From: Vibrio agarivorans | GTDB lineage: Bacteria; Pseudomonadota; Gammaproteobacteria; Enterobacterales; Vibrionaceae | Length of the DNA: 64,000 bases | Direction of reading: 5' to 3' | NCBI RefSeq assembly: GCF_030409635.1 | Contig: NZ_JAUFQF010000001.1 | Coordinates: forward strand, 1,195,497 to 1,259,496 | Shown: one piece after another, positions 53,576 to 62,476 of the stretch | Position numbering within the stretch: the stretch's first letter is position 1 | Layout: each line of letters begins with the position of its first letter | Notes under the pieces: model-generated | The model's database searches: none | What the model saw: the letters and a program-made list of their open reading frames with translations, nothing else | Told to the model about the DNA's origin: nothing | Translations under genes and position numbers: made by a program

Positions 53576-54193
53576 TTAACGACCACAACACTGTTTAAAC
53601 TTTTTGCCGCTGCCACAAGGGCACTGTGAGTTACGGCCTACTTCTTTGTATGGGTTGAAGCTCTGCGCTTTGTCACCGACCATTTCAGCGTCTGCTGCCA
53701 TCGCAATTTCAGCAATCATAATATCAAGCTGATCATAGAAATCATCAAGCTGCGGTAAATCCTCAATCCCTGCTTGCTGCATCTGCTCATGAGTGGCTTG
53801 CTCATCAATCGCCAACATCATGGTCGTTAAATAAGCTTGCAACATGCGTATTGTGCCATCTGACGGCTGCTTCTCTTGCCATTGCTCCTCTACGGTAGGC
53901 CATAGGCTCATAAAGCCCTCAGCAAAATCAGACAAGCACTCCTCTTTTACATCAGCTTGCTCAAGAAGTTCCAATAACGAGTAGCTTTGCGTTTTTAACA
54001 CCGCATATTGAGCGTTGATCTGCTGCTCAAACTCGCCTTTGTGGCCCAATGCTTCTTCACCGAACAGTTGTCCCACCCATGTTACAGGATCAAGAGGCTT
54101 CATCGTGAAATTCGCAGCCAGCACCGCACCTTCCACAAACCAAGGTGATTCTTGAGTGGGTATTTCGGACAGATTTATCAATGAATAAGACAT
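53576..54193 (-). CDS. UPF0149/YecA-like protein with C-terminal SEC-C motif
   Basis: A 205-residue cytoplasmic protein: helical UPF0149-like region (about 15-165) and a C-terminal zinc-binding SEC-C motif [18 protein letters not shown] with CxCx8CC spacing, as in SecA and YecA. YecA-type proteins bind ribosomes or SecB. It lies 26 bp upstream of lolA on the same strand and is divergent from the dusC gene. Confidence 0.85.
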   Translation of the reverse strand: MSYSLINLSEIPTQESPWFVEGAVLAANFTMKPLDPVTWVGQLFGEEALGHKGEFEQQINAQYAVLKTQSYSLLELLEQADVKEECLSDFAEGFMSLWPTVEEQWQEKQPSDGTIRMLQAYLTTMMLAIDEQATHEQMQQAGIEDLPQLDDFYDQLDIMIAEIAMAADAEMVGDKAQSFNPYKEVGRNSQCPCGSGKKFKQCCGR

Positions 54194-54331
54194 AGTATGG
54201 GGTTTCTCTCTTTTGCGTTATGTTGCGAGTATACCGTTAACTCACGCTTTCAGCGAGAAAGTGGCGTGACTTTGCACATAAATCAGCCTACAATCCCGCT
54301 CCCAATTTTTACACCGGAGTGACCATCAACC

Positions 54332-55150
54332 ATGCGTGTTGTATTAGGCCCAATGGAGGGTGTTCTCGACCACCTGATGCGAGAAATTCTCACTGAAATC
54401 AACGATTACGATCTGTGTGTTACTGAGTTCGTGCGTGTCAGTGATCAAGTTCTGCCGGATCACGTGTTCCATCGCCTCTGCCCTGAGCTTAAGCAAGGGT
54501 CACAAACAAAATCTGGTGTTCCTGTGCACCTGCAACTTCTTGGGCAACATGCAAAATGGATGGCAGAAAATGCCATCAAAGCTGCAGAACTCGGTGCAAA
54601 AGGGATCGATATTAACTTTGGCTGCCCTGCCAGACTTGTCAATAAACATGGTGGTGGTGCTGCGCTATTAAAAGAACCCAACACCATTCATGAAGTAGTT
54701 AAAGCGTGTCGTGATGCTGTGCCTGACCACATTCCTGTCAGCGCAAAAATTCGCCTTGGGTGGGATAATCCTGAAGACTGCTTTGATGTCGTTGATGCCA
54801 TTGAACAAGCAGGAGCGAACGAGCTGACGATTCACGCCCGCACCAAAACCGGTGGCTACAAAGCCAGTGAGATCCGTTGGGAATATATCGACAAAATCCG
54901 TCAACGCACGTCTATGCCGCTGATTGCCAATGGTGAGATCTGGAACTATGCGGATGGTCAGCGATGCATTGAAACAACAGGTATCGACTCGCTGATGGTG
55001 TGCCGCGGCGCATTTAACGTACCTAATCTAGGCAATGTAGTGAAGCACAATGCACAACCGATGCCATGGCATGAAGTGGTGGAACTGCTGATCGTCTACT
55101 CCCACTACCCCCCGGAGTATACAGTAAAAATCGTGTCTATTTGCGAGTGA
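54332..55150 (+). CDS. dusC: tRNA-dihydrouridine synthase C, C-terminus replaced by island sequence
   Basis: The first ~256 residues match DusC: MRVVLGPMEGVLDHLMREIL, catalytic Cys in DINFGCPARLVN (about 97), HARTKTGGY, and NGEIWNYADGQRC. DusC reduces U16 of tRNA. From residue about 257 the sequence departs from the family: instead of the C-terminal helical tRNA-binding domain (about 60 residues) there are 15 foreign residues (HYPPEYTVKIVSICE), giving 272 aa versus about 315-320. The island begins here, so the gene is a target-site-truncated chimera, probably inactive. Confidence 0.88.
   Translation: MRVVLGPMEGVLDHLMREILTEINDYDLCVTEFVRVSDQVLPDHVFHRLCPELKQGSQTKSGVPVHLQLLGQHAKWMAENAIKAAELGAKGIDINFGCPARLVNKHGGGAALLKEPNTIHEVVKACRDAVPDHIPVSAKIRLGWDNPEDCFDVVDAIEQAGANELTIHARTKTGGYKASEIRWEYIDKIRQRTSMPLIANGEIWNYADGQRCIETTGIDSLMVCRGAFNVPNLGNVVKHNAQPMPWHEVVELLIVYSHYPPEYTVKIVSICE
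55094..55110. other. Left island junction in dusC (estimated)
   Basis: The DusC family match ends within codons 255-259. This marks the boundary between chromosome and mobile element; the exact core cannot be set without the right junction, which lies beyond the window. Confidence 0.55.
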
Positions 55151-55198
55151 GTGAGTGGAAGACCATTACTGACAATGCTCTTCCCATAGGTGACAAAC

Positions 55199-55225
55199 GT
55201 ACACACTATGTATAATAGTGTGTAC
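55199..55225. repeat. 27-bp palindrome near the left island end
   Basis: Arms GTACACACTA and TAGTGTGTAC (perfect 10-bp inverted repeat, 7-nt spacer), about 100 bp inside the junction. A related sequence TGTACACAATA lies near the other end at 63954-63964. Candidate recombinase-binding or transfer-control site. Confidence 0.7.
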
Positions 55226-55276
55226 GCACTTCAATCCCTCAAGGATTAAAGAGCCGATAACATTTCACACTTTCTA

Positions 55277-55807
55277 TTAATCTGTGGTGACTGAATAGTC
55301 ACCTTTCCCCTCGTTGTAATCATAATGAATCTCAGTAGGGTAATCTTCAGATGCAATTTCAAGTATTTCGATAATGGTAGTAACTGGGATTTTATATACA
55401 TATTTATGGCGCTCAAAATCAGAGCAAGTATAGACGCCTCCCCAGTTGCGATCTTTATCTCTGTAGGCATACAAAGCACTGCCATGTACTAATTGGTTTG
55501 CAATAAACTGGACTGTCTTTGTAAGCTTATCTTCTTTAGATAGGTCATACAGTTCATCAATGTCCCAGAAGTTCAAGCTATTGACAGGTTTGATACATTT
55601 AGAACCGTAGACATTAAATTGTTTACTCGTTGTGCGCGAGGAAAGCTTATTTGCTTCAGTAAGCTTTCGAACCATAAATAACGATATAATTACATCTTTT
55701 TCGAAGTTGACTTGCCGCTTCTCGGTATATCTTAGCGGTTTAGAAACGGGTTTAAACCTTCTGGCATAAGCAGCTAAGTCTTCCTTCCAGTAACGAGACT
55801 CAATCAC
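55277..55807 (-). CDS. Hypothetical partner protein of AbiV-like gene
   Basis: Not recognised. About 176 residues from GTG 55807, which overlaps the AbiV stop as GTGA and has GGAAGAAG upstream; a GTG at 55822 is possible. A soluble protein with a charged N-terminal half (FEKDVIISLFMVRKLTEANK) and a C-terminal part (LVHGSALYAYRDKDRNWGGV) rich in aromatic residues, perhaps helical then beta. It is translationally coupled to the HEPN-type gene and lies next to the island end, in the cargo position. Likely second component of the putative defence module. Confidence 0.75.
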   Translation of the reverse strand: MIESRYWKEDLAAYARRFKPVSKPLRYTEKRQVNFEKDVIISLFMVRKLTEANKLSSRTTSKQFNVYGSKCIKPVNSLNFWDIDELYDLSKEDKLTKTVQFIANQLVHGSALYAYRDKDRNWGGVYTCSDFERHKYVYKIPVTTIIEILEIASEDYPTEIHYDYNEGKGDYSVTTD

Positions 55808-56457
55808 AATTTCTTCTTCCACTCCTCATACCAACGCTTACCCTTCAAGCCACTCTCAAACGGCCATGCCAAAACTCTATCGAACAAGGGGCCTTGCGTT
55901 ATCAAATCCATATCAGGAATATCCCAATACATGTCATTTAGAGCAATTTTCTCATTTATATCCCTAAACTCACCAACCATAAGTGAAATAAATTGCTTTG
56001 CATCATTCTCAGAGGTCACTTTTATAGGTATAGACACTCTGCTATCAACATCGACTTTACCTTTAATCCTGCTTAAGCCAACGTAAGTTGCCTTTTGCTT
56101 CTTTACTTCAATCTCTTTCTCTTCAATCTTCTTTACAAACTTCGGTGAAAACTCAAATAAATCACGACTTATAAAATGAGTTTGCTTTTTGGGGTGATTG
56201 AAAAGTAACTTTAACCACTGTTGTTCAATGTCTTCAGGCATGAACCCTTCATTCGTTAGTGCTGTGTAATAATAGTGTTCAACCCAACTAGCTTTTGAAA
56301 ACTCTTCCAGTGAAAGTACCGCTAACTGAAAACTGGATGGATATGAACCATGTTCGAATAGTAATATTGAGTCATTTAAGAGTCTGAGAGCATTGTGTAA
56401 AGACTCTACCGCTATTTTCTCAAACTTGTACTTGCTCAATCCGTCTAATTTTTCCAT
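55804..56457 (-). CDS. AbiV-family (HEPN-type) abortive infection protein
   Basis: A 217-residue helical protein. Its first 60 residues match the AbiV/HEPN pattern: SLHNALRLLNDSILLFEHGS, then SFQLAVLSLEEFSKASWVEH, i.e. alternating helices with G/A and the conserved EE..K. AbiV from Lactococcus blocks phage translation after infection. It overlaps the downstream gene by 4 bp. Base composition is more AT-rich than the helicase gene beside it, as expected for cargo. Start ATG 56457. Confidence 0.75.
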   Translation of the reverse strand: MEKLDGLSKYKFEKIAVESLHNALRLLNDSILLFEHGSYPSSFQLAVLSLEEFSKASWVEHYYYTALTNEGFMPEDIEQQWLKLLFNHPKKQTHFISRDLFEFSPKFVKKIEEKEIEVKKQKATYVGLSRIKGKVDVDSRVSIPIKVTSENDAKQFISLMVGEFRDINEKIALNDMYWDIPDMDLITQGPLFDRVLAWPFESGLKGKRWYEEWKKKL

Positions 56458-56539
56458 TGATAACTTTAGTTCCCCTAAATATTAAGCCATTATGTACAAG
56501 ACCAGAATTGCAGTAAACGCAAGTCTGCACAATAAAACT

Positions 56540-58708
56540 TCAGCATTGTAATAGTTCTTTCAGGTAGCTATTCCGCTTATGAGAGTGACTAGGTGCCTTG
56601 GTGATCTGCTTCATGTCATCACTACTACCAACGATATGGATTTCACTTTCCGCTCTAGTGATTGCCGTATAGAACCATGCTCTATCCACTATTCTTCCGT
56701 TTTGCAGAGCGATGATGATGCGTGGAAACTGTGATCCTTGAGCTTTATGTAGAGTGATTGCGTAACCCAACTCCATGCAGTCGAGAACGGATTGTGTTAT
56801 CTCGACCTTTTCACCTGTATCTAGCGTCACTTCACCATAACTGTCACCAGAAGGTTTGGTACTGGTTAGTGTGCCAAGTGAGCCGTTCTGAATGCCTTTA
56901 TCGTAATGATTCTGCGTGAATAACACCGCATCATTGAGGCTAAGTGGCAGAAAGAACTTGTTACCATTGATTTCGAACTCAAGGCTGGCGCTATCTGGGT
57001 TAACGGCTTGCTGGGTGAGCTTATTGATTTCTGATACGAGTGCCTTGGTTGGAGCCATGACACGACTGCTATCAGGGAACTCTTGATAAAGCTCGCAACA
57101 GACTTTGGCAATGTCTGTTTTACTGGTTTCGTGAAAGTGTATTGCACCTGAGCTTAATTGTTCAGGCATCACTCCTTGATTGATGAGTTTTGAGTATTCG
57201 GGGATACCCGTTGAACCTTCTTGCCGTTTGACGATATCCAGCATCGTATTCGCCACCGTTTTTGCTTCAACGATGTCTTCCAATACCTTGCCACAACCTA
57301 TTGGTGGGAGTTGGTCAGGGTCGCCACTGAATATCAATCGTACAGAGGGGTGAATGTGATTTACTAGGCGATACATAGTTGGCAGGTCAATCATGCTCGC
57401 TTCATCAATCACTAATAGATGATTTGTTTTCTCGACACTGGGTTCAATAGGTTCTTCACGCAGCAATTTGGCAATGGTTGAGGTAACAAAACCGATGGAC
57501 TCATGAAGTCTCATTGCAGCACGACCGCTGAGCGCAACGGCGTGTATTTCAAATCCAAGTTGATGATATGTCCTGAGAGCCGTCCTGAGTACCGTTGTTT
57601 TGCCTGTTCCTGCACCACCCGTAATGCAGCTTACCGAATTATCCAGACACGTTGTGACGGCTTCGATTTGTTTAGGGGTTAATTCGTAGGGAAGCTCCGC
57701 AGCCGCAGAGCAATACGCAGCATTGGCGTTTTCATCAAACAAGTTATTTCGCTTAATCAGTGTTTTTAAGCGCTTGGCAACAACACTTTCCATCAGAAGT
57801 TGCGCTGTTGGATGGTAGGCTCCTGTGTCGGGATTTAAAACATACTGAGCTTTATCATGACCTGATTTGAACGCCTGAGTGACCAGTGTTTTGTCTCTTA
57901 ATAGCTTGTTGAGGTAAGGGCGCACATTGGCATGAGTGGTATAGGTGTGACCTTTTTCAATCTCCTTGCGAATCGCCATTTCCAGAGCAGCGCTGAGCCT
58001 TCTTGGGTCATCCTTCGCAACATCGCTCTTAAAATCCGTTAACTTGATAATGTCTTCAATGGCACTGAACGAAAGACCAAAGCCCATTAAAGCATAAGGA
58101 TTATCCTTGATAACATCGATGGAGGCTTCACCGTGATGCTTGAGTAGTCGTTGCTGCACACTGGCAGGGATGTTGTACTCGCTCATCCAGTTGCAATGAG
58201 CCAGATTTTTATATTTGGCGTACCCCTTAAAGAGCGCTTCCACTGAATCTTCACTCAAAATCGATGTCAGACGCTTTCTGGACTCTGGGGTGTCATTTCT
58301 CAGTGTGGCATGGAAGTCTTTACCCAAGAGCTGCCAGAGCGCTCTAGCTTTGCTTTCGCCAATACCCTTGAAGTCACTTTCTCTGGCGATAAATCGTATC
58401 AGTTGCTCACCTGTTTCGGGTAAAGTGCATTCAATATGCTTGGGTGATTCATACGTGTGCTGCTGCATTACATAATCACCCATCTCCATATTTTCTATCT
58501 GTCGAGCACCTCTGACTGACCAATGCTGACCCAGCGTTGGAAGTACAGGGATGCTATCGGGGTCGGCTTTGATGGTGACGTAATACTTCCCACTATTGGT
58601 TTTGTAAGAGTCTTTCGCCAGCGGTACACCGCTGAATATCACCATCTTGGTCGAGTGATAAGGGATACTGGTGACACGCATTTGGTCTTCATGCAAAGCG
58701 GTATTCAT
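56540..58708 (-). CDS. RecD-like (RecD2-type) SF1B helicase
   Basis: A 722-residue protein: N-terminal OB-like and helix-hairpin-helix region (FKGIGESKARALW, about 112-124), then an SF1B motor with Walker A TGGAGTGKTTV (about 364-374), motif II VIDEASMID (about 430-438), GDPDQLPPIGCG (about 460-471), and a C-terminal GYAITLHKAQGSQFPRII (about 665-682). This is the RecD2 family (5'-3' DNA helicase). Its start overlaps the upstream 145-aa gene by ATGA, so it belongs to the island's recombinase operon and probably helps excision or replication. Confidence 0.92.
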   Translation of the reverse strand: MNTALHEDQMRVTSIPYHSTKMVIFSGVPLAKDSYKTNSGKYYVTIKADPDSIPVLPTLGQHWSVRGARQIENMEMGDYVMQQHTYESPKHIECTLPETGEQLIRFIARESDFKGIGESKARALWQLLGKDFHATLRNDTPESRKRLTSILSEDSVEALFKGYAKYKNLAHCNWMSEYNIPASVQQRLLKHHGEASIDVIKDNPYALMGFGLSFSAIEDIIKLTDFKSDVAKDDPRRLSAALEMAIRKEIEKGHTYTTHANVRPYLNKLLRDKTLVTQAFKSGHDKAQYVLNPDTGAYHPTAQLLMESVVAKRLKTLIKRNNLFDENANAAYCSAAAELPYELTPKQIEAVTTCLDNSVSCITGGAGTGKTTVLRTALRTYHQLGFEIHAVALSGRAAMRLHESIGFVTSTIAKLLREEPIEPSVEKTNHLLVIDEASMIDLPTMYRLVNHIHPSVRLIFSGDPDQLPPIGCGKVLEDIVEAKTVANTMLDIVKRQEGSTGIPEYSKLINQGVMPEQLSSGAIHFHETSKTDIAKVCCELYQEFPDSSRVMAPTKALVSEINKLTQQAVNPDSASLEFEINGNKFFLPLSLNDAVLFTQNHYDKGIQNGSLGTLTSTKPSGDSYGEVTLDTGEKVEITQSVLDCMELGYAITLHKAQGSQFPRIIIALQNGRIVDRAWFYTAITRAESEIHIVGSSDDMKQITKAPSHSHKRNSYLKELLQC

Positions 58709-59142
58709 CGTGGCATCAACCCCATTTCGGATAAGGTTTCAGATAGCTCACCAAAGCGCTCAAGTCGCTTTTCAAGCTCCTTGACCTTGGCTTTCAACTC
58801 GATGTTTTCAGCCTCTAATGATGACACCCGCTTTGAATCGAGCAGCTTTCGATTTGCTGTGTTGTCGTAGGCTTGAGGTTTGCCCTCATTCTTCTTGGCA
58901 GCGGCGGTCAACGGTGGCAGGACACCTTTACTGCGCAGCTCATCTTCTAAGGCTTTGAGTGCTTTCTTGAGGGCAGGATTTTGGTTTAACGCCGATTTGC
59001 CACAACCAATACCCTTTGCCACTTCAATACGGTTAAGCTGACCTCTGAACACGATTTGTTTAAAGTCATCGTCCGTCTGTGTGGCTTTCCAGACCTCAAA
59101 TGCCTCAAGGTTTTGCTGTGCTTTTTGCTGCCCACTTGCCAT
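58705..59142 (-). CDS. Island-operon protein with C-terminal coiled coil (145 aa)
   Basis: Not named with certainty. 145 residues: an N-terminal DNA-binding-like region (EVAKGIGCGKSALNQNPALK) and a C-terminal coiled coil (SLEAENIELKAKVKELEKRL). It overlaps gmtX by TAATG and the helicase by ATGA. The CGKS segment is not a Walker A. Probably an accessory DNA-binding factor for the recombinases. Confidence 0.75.
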   Translation of the reverse strand: MASGQQKAQQNLEAFEVWKATQTDDDFKQIVFRGQLNRIEVAKGIGCGKSALNQNPALKKALKALEDELRSKGVLPPLTAAAKKNEGKPQAYDNTANRKLLDSKRVSSLEAENIELKAKVKELEKRLERFGELSETLSEMGLMPR

Positions 59143-59819
59143 TAGTCATCTACCTCACCCAATAGCTTGCGAAGCCCTGTGACAAAGCCTCTAGGGAATA
59201 CTTCGCTGTTGTATTCCATGTCTTTTACTTGACCCGCCTGAGTAGTTTGCCAGTCGTTCTTTTCCATGCATTCATCAGAAATGACATACGCTAAGGCTTT
59301 TTTCTCTGATTCGGTGAGTACGCCTGATAGGGATGGCAGCACTTCGACGCTTGGCTCTGCGGTGGTATCAAACTGGCGCACAGGGCGCTTGTCGATAGTG
59401 ATATTGGCGTGTTGCTTGAGCAAATTGACCTCTTTGCGGTAGCGGTTACGCTCGGCAATGATTTGACCAAACAAGGCGCGTACCGCAGGGTCTGGGATGC
59501 GCTCTAACAGCTTATTATCCGCAGGGATGGATTTAGACCGTGAGGTGTTGGATAGCGGCTTTTTGGTACTGGTATTGCACTTTGCCGCCCACGCTTCGAT
59601 GAGTGTTCGGTAGTGCTTATTACGGGTAGCACGCAAAGCTTCATACGCCAATCCGCCATTTTCAGCAGACACCCGACCAATTTGCGTGATGGAGAAATCA
59701 CGCTGACCTGATTCTGCATAGGCTTTCAGCGTGTCATTGAGCTTATCGAGGTTTTGCTGCGTGCGAGGCACTTTGCCTTCTTTTAAGTCAGCCAAAATAA
59801 CATCAATATCGAGTTCCAT
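59142..59819 (-). CDS. gmtX: Gamma-mobile-trio-like protein GmtX
   Basis: A 225-residue protein beginning MELDIDVILADLKEGKVPRT, with an HTH-like N-terminal region (FSITQIGRVSAENGGLAYEA) and a helical middle (RALFGQIIAERNRYRKEVNL). Size, order and operon position after gmtZ match GmtX as I remember it from gamma-mobile-trio islands. Function in the trio is unclear. Joined to neighbours by TAATG at both ends, with GGAGG before the start. Confidence 0.7.
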   Translation of the reverse strand: MELDIDVILADLKEGKVPRTQQNLDKLNDTLKAYAESGQRDFSITQIGRVSAENGGLAYEALRATRNKHYRTLIEAWAAKCNTSTKKPLSNTSRSKSIPADNKLLERIPDPAVRALFGQIIAERNRYRKEVNLLKQHANITIDKRPVRQFDTTAEPSVEVLPSLSGVLTESEKKALAYVISDECMEKNDWQTTQAGQVKDMEYNSEVFPRGFVTGLRKLLGEVDD

Positions 59820-62476
59820 TAGTCCTCCAATAAGTTCGGTAGTGCTATGCCATCTAGATTAATGGCTTTATTAGTCAGTGCATGAATACCCTGAGAGAGC
59901 AGCTTGTTATCGGTCAGGTATTCTTCCGCTTCGATGTGGTTCGCCACCTTGCGGTAGCCTTCGAGCTTATCGTCAGGGTCAGCAATTTTCGCCATTTGGC
60001 GCAGCATGGCATTGGCGGCTATGAGTTGTTGTTTGTCGTCCATTTCCATGAAAATCGGCTCGAAGCCTTTTTTCATTAGCACACGACTGAGTTGCATCGA
60101 GCGCTTTTGAATAGCAGGGGTTTTACGCAGTTCGTCCTGTAAATCAGGAAAGAATTCTGCATCATCACAAAGCAGTGATAGATGCAGTAACTCAGAGTCG
60201 GTTTCGATAAACTTTAAGGCATGGCTGACATCTTGCTCATAGCCAACCGCAATCAGTTTATCTTTGCTGTCATCTTCATTTCTGGTCTCTTCAACACGAA
60301 TGATTTTCTGAATAAGTTCAAAGCACGCAATCCAGTCTTTGGCGTATTCATCGGCTTCAACTTGCTGCTTTTCATAGCGGCGCTGTAGGGCTTGCAGCTC
60401 ATAGTGCTTGGTAAACGGTTTGCCTTGCTCTTCACAAAAGAACTGCTCGTCTTTTAGGGCTTCCAGCTCACCTTCAATTTCCACAGATAGGTTCGCAGCC
60501 TGATGTGCTTTGTAGCTCAGTTGGTTGAAGTGGGCATTGAGCGCAGGCAGGTATCGAGCTTCGGTAATAAACCAGCGGCAGCGAATACAGTTTTCAGGGC
60601 CGTGAGGCACACTGCCGTAAATGCGGTGGGTAGCAGCTTTTACATCATTAATCAACTTACCACCGTTCCAGCAACCACCAAGGGTACTGACTTCATCCGA
60701 TTTCACGGTGTTACCGCCTACCAGACACATACCGCACGAGCGTTCTTCCCAGCCAACCGGATTACGATTAACCAGTGCCGCCTGAATGCTGTCATCGTTG
60801 TGATACACCATCTTGCATTGAATTTGCTCCAATGAGGCATCTTTAAGGAAGTTGCGCACCGATTGTTTGGATTTTGCGTCTAGCTCTCCATGCGCTTCAT
60901 CCATTTTTTCAGCCATTACTGATGGGGTAATCTTGTTGTAGTAGATGGTCATCAATAGACGCGTATGCCCTGCTAATAGTTTAGAGATTACAGGTAATGG
61001 CAGTTGGGTGTCCATCGTATAGGCAGTGATGAGTGAGACTCGCAAGCTGTGCAATGGAAAGCTAGTTTTGTAACGTCGCGACTTAGGTATATCCTCTGGA
61101 TACTCGGAAACTAACCTCAATCTTCCCCCGCCATCGAGACTATCACCATGTTCAGCCAATTGATTTTCTAGAGCGAAGAGGAGTTGATACCAGAAAGAGT
61201 CTAGCGCATCGTCCCTAATGGGTTTAGTTCTATCATCCCCCCTTGCCGAGGCCTCTCTAAATAGAAATGAAATTTCCCCCATACTTTCCAGTTGTGCTTT
61301 CGATTTTTTCTTATCAGTGTGCTTGGTAAGTAATGTGGTGCAGTCGGTTGGTTTATCAATTGGGTTGTACTTTTCTTGCCAATTGCGTAATTTCTCTATC
61401 CAGTACAATACTTCATTATTTTGCCACGGAATGATGTAACCACGCTCTAGTTCGTCCTTGTTTTGGTCGGCGGTCTTATTGGTATTGATATACAAGCCTG
61501 TTGAATACAGCCCTGTCATGGTGTCGTGAATTCGGCGGAATATGCCTTTACTAAATGGGCGCTTTTCACTGCCAAGTGCAAAGTCATTTTTAGTGTTAAG
61601 TACCCATTGAGCGTTTTCGTAGCGCCACGTATCGGCTTCACCGCTATCTAGCATCCGCACCTGATAGGTACGCAGTGGCAGATGGAGCTTCATGAAAACC
61701 ACCATCGCTTTGACGGGTGACCAGATTTGGTGAAGGATGATTTTATTGCCTTTGCGAGTTGTTTTTATAGTACGCCATACACAGTCGGGGTCGGTTTTAT
61801 CAATCAGTTCTGGTTCAACTTCAAACCAATCGCCATCATTACCTGATAGACGTTGACCTGTCTGCTGTTGCGCCCATGTCCAGTGTTTGAAATTACGATA
61901 GTGATAAGTGGGAAGCAGGGTTTCACCTTGCTTGAGGTTTTGTTCAATGACGGTGAGTTCGTCTTTATCAGGTAGCGGACAGAGGATTTGGCGCAAATTA
62001 TGAATGTAGCGATACGGCAGGGGGGTACGTACAGTTTCTGTTAGTGATTCCTGTCGTTTGATTTTGCTCAGCGGGTTTTCAACCAATGACACTAACTCGC
62101 CATTGTCATCCTCTTCAGAAAACACCTTTTGGACAACAAAGTCAATAAAGTCACAGGAGATGTTTACTCCTGATTGGATTACTTTAGGAGAGTTTTGTGT
62201 TTCTCTTAACAACGTCTCCAGCTCTTCACTAGAACATTGGTGTCCTCGGTGTCCCTTAAAAAATAATGATATGTCGCCTATCGCATAGCTTGCGCGCTCT
62301 CTAATATAGGATTCGAAGAAGCGAGCCAAAGCAAATTGTTTAGTGTCAATCGATGTGGTTTGTGCGGCCATCCACTCGGCTGCCAACTCCTGCCATTGTT
62401 GCCACTCAGCACCAAGTGTGGTGAGCATCCAAGAGAAGGATGAATCCGATGAACGTCCGTCATTTTTTCTCGCCAT
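59819..62476 (-). CDS. gmtZ: Gamma-mobile-trio-like integrase GmtZ (large tyrosine recombinase)
   Basis: An 885-residue protein. The catalytic core is visible about residues 470-520: HSLRVSLITAYTMDTQLPLP then LAGHTRLLMTIYYNKIT, giving HxxR, GH and the Tyr nucleophile. Before it lies a long N-terminal domain (about 460 aa); after it, a Cys-rich part (CGMCLVGG, NCIRCRWF) that probably binds zinc, and a helical C-terminus. Far larger than phage integrases (about 350-400 aa). It appears intact and is coupled to gmtY and gmtX by 1-bp overlaps. Its probable role is island integration into dusC. Confidence 0.8.
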   Translation of the reverse strand: MARKNDGRSSDSSFSWMLTTLGAEWQQWQELAAEWMAAQTTSIDTKQFALARFFESYIRERASYAIGDISLFFKGHRGHQCSSEELETLLRETQNSPKVIQSGVNISCDFIDFVVQKVFSEEDDNGELVSLVENPLSKIKRQESLTETVRTPLPYRYIHNLRQILCPLPDKDELTVIEQNLKQGETLLPTYHYRNFKHWTWAQQQTGQRLSGNDGDWFEVEPELIDKTDPDCVWRTIKTTRKGNKIILHQIWSPVKAMVVFMKLHLPLRTYQVRMLDSGEADTWRYENAQWVLNTKNDFALGSEKRPFSKGIFRRIHDTMTGLYSTGLYINTNKTADQNKDELERGYIIPWQNNEVLYWIEKLRNWQEKYNPIDKPTDCTTLLTKHTDKKKSKAQLESMGEISFLFREASARGDDRTKPIRDDALDSFWYQLLFALENQLAEHGDSLDGGGRLRLVSEYPEDIPKSRRYKTSFPLHSLRVSLITAYTMDTQLPLPVISKLLAGHTRLLMTIYYNKITPSVMAEKMDEAHGELDAKSKQSVRNFLKDASLEQIQCKMVYHNDDSIQAALVNRNPVGWEERSCGMCLVGGNTVKSDEVSTLGGCWNGGKLINDVKAATHRIYGSVPHGPENCIRCRWFITEARYLPALNAHFNQLSYKAHQAANLSVEIEGELEALKDEQFFCEEQGKPFTKHYELQALQRRYEKQQVEADEYAKDWIACFELIQKIIRVEETRNEDDSKDKLIAVGYEQDVSHALKFIETDSELLHLSLLCDDAEFFPDLQDELRKTPAIQKRSMQLSRVLMKKGFEPIFMEMDDKQQLIAANAMLRQMAKIADPDDKLEGYRKVANHIEAEEYLTDNKLLSQGIHALTNKAINLDGIALPNLLED

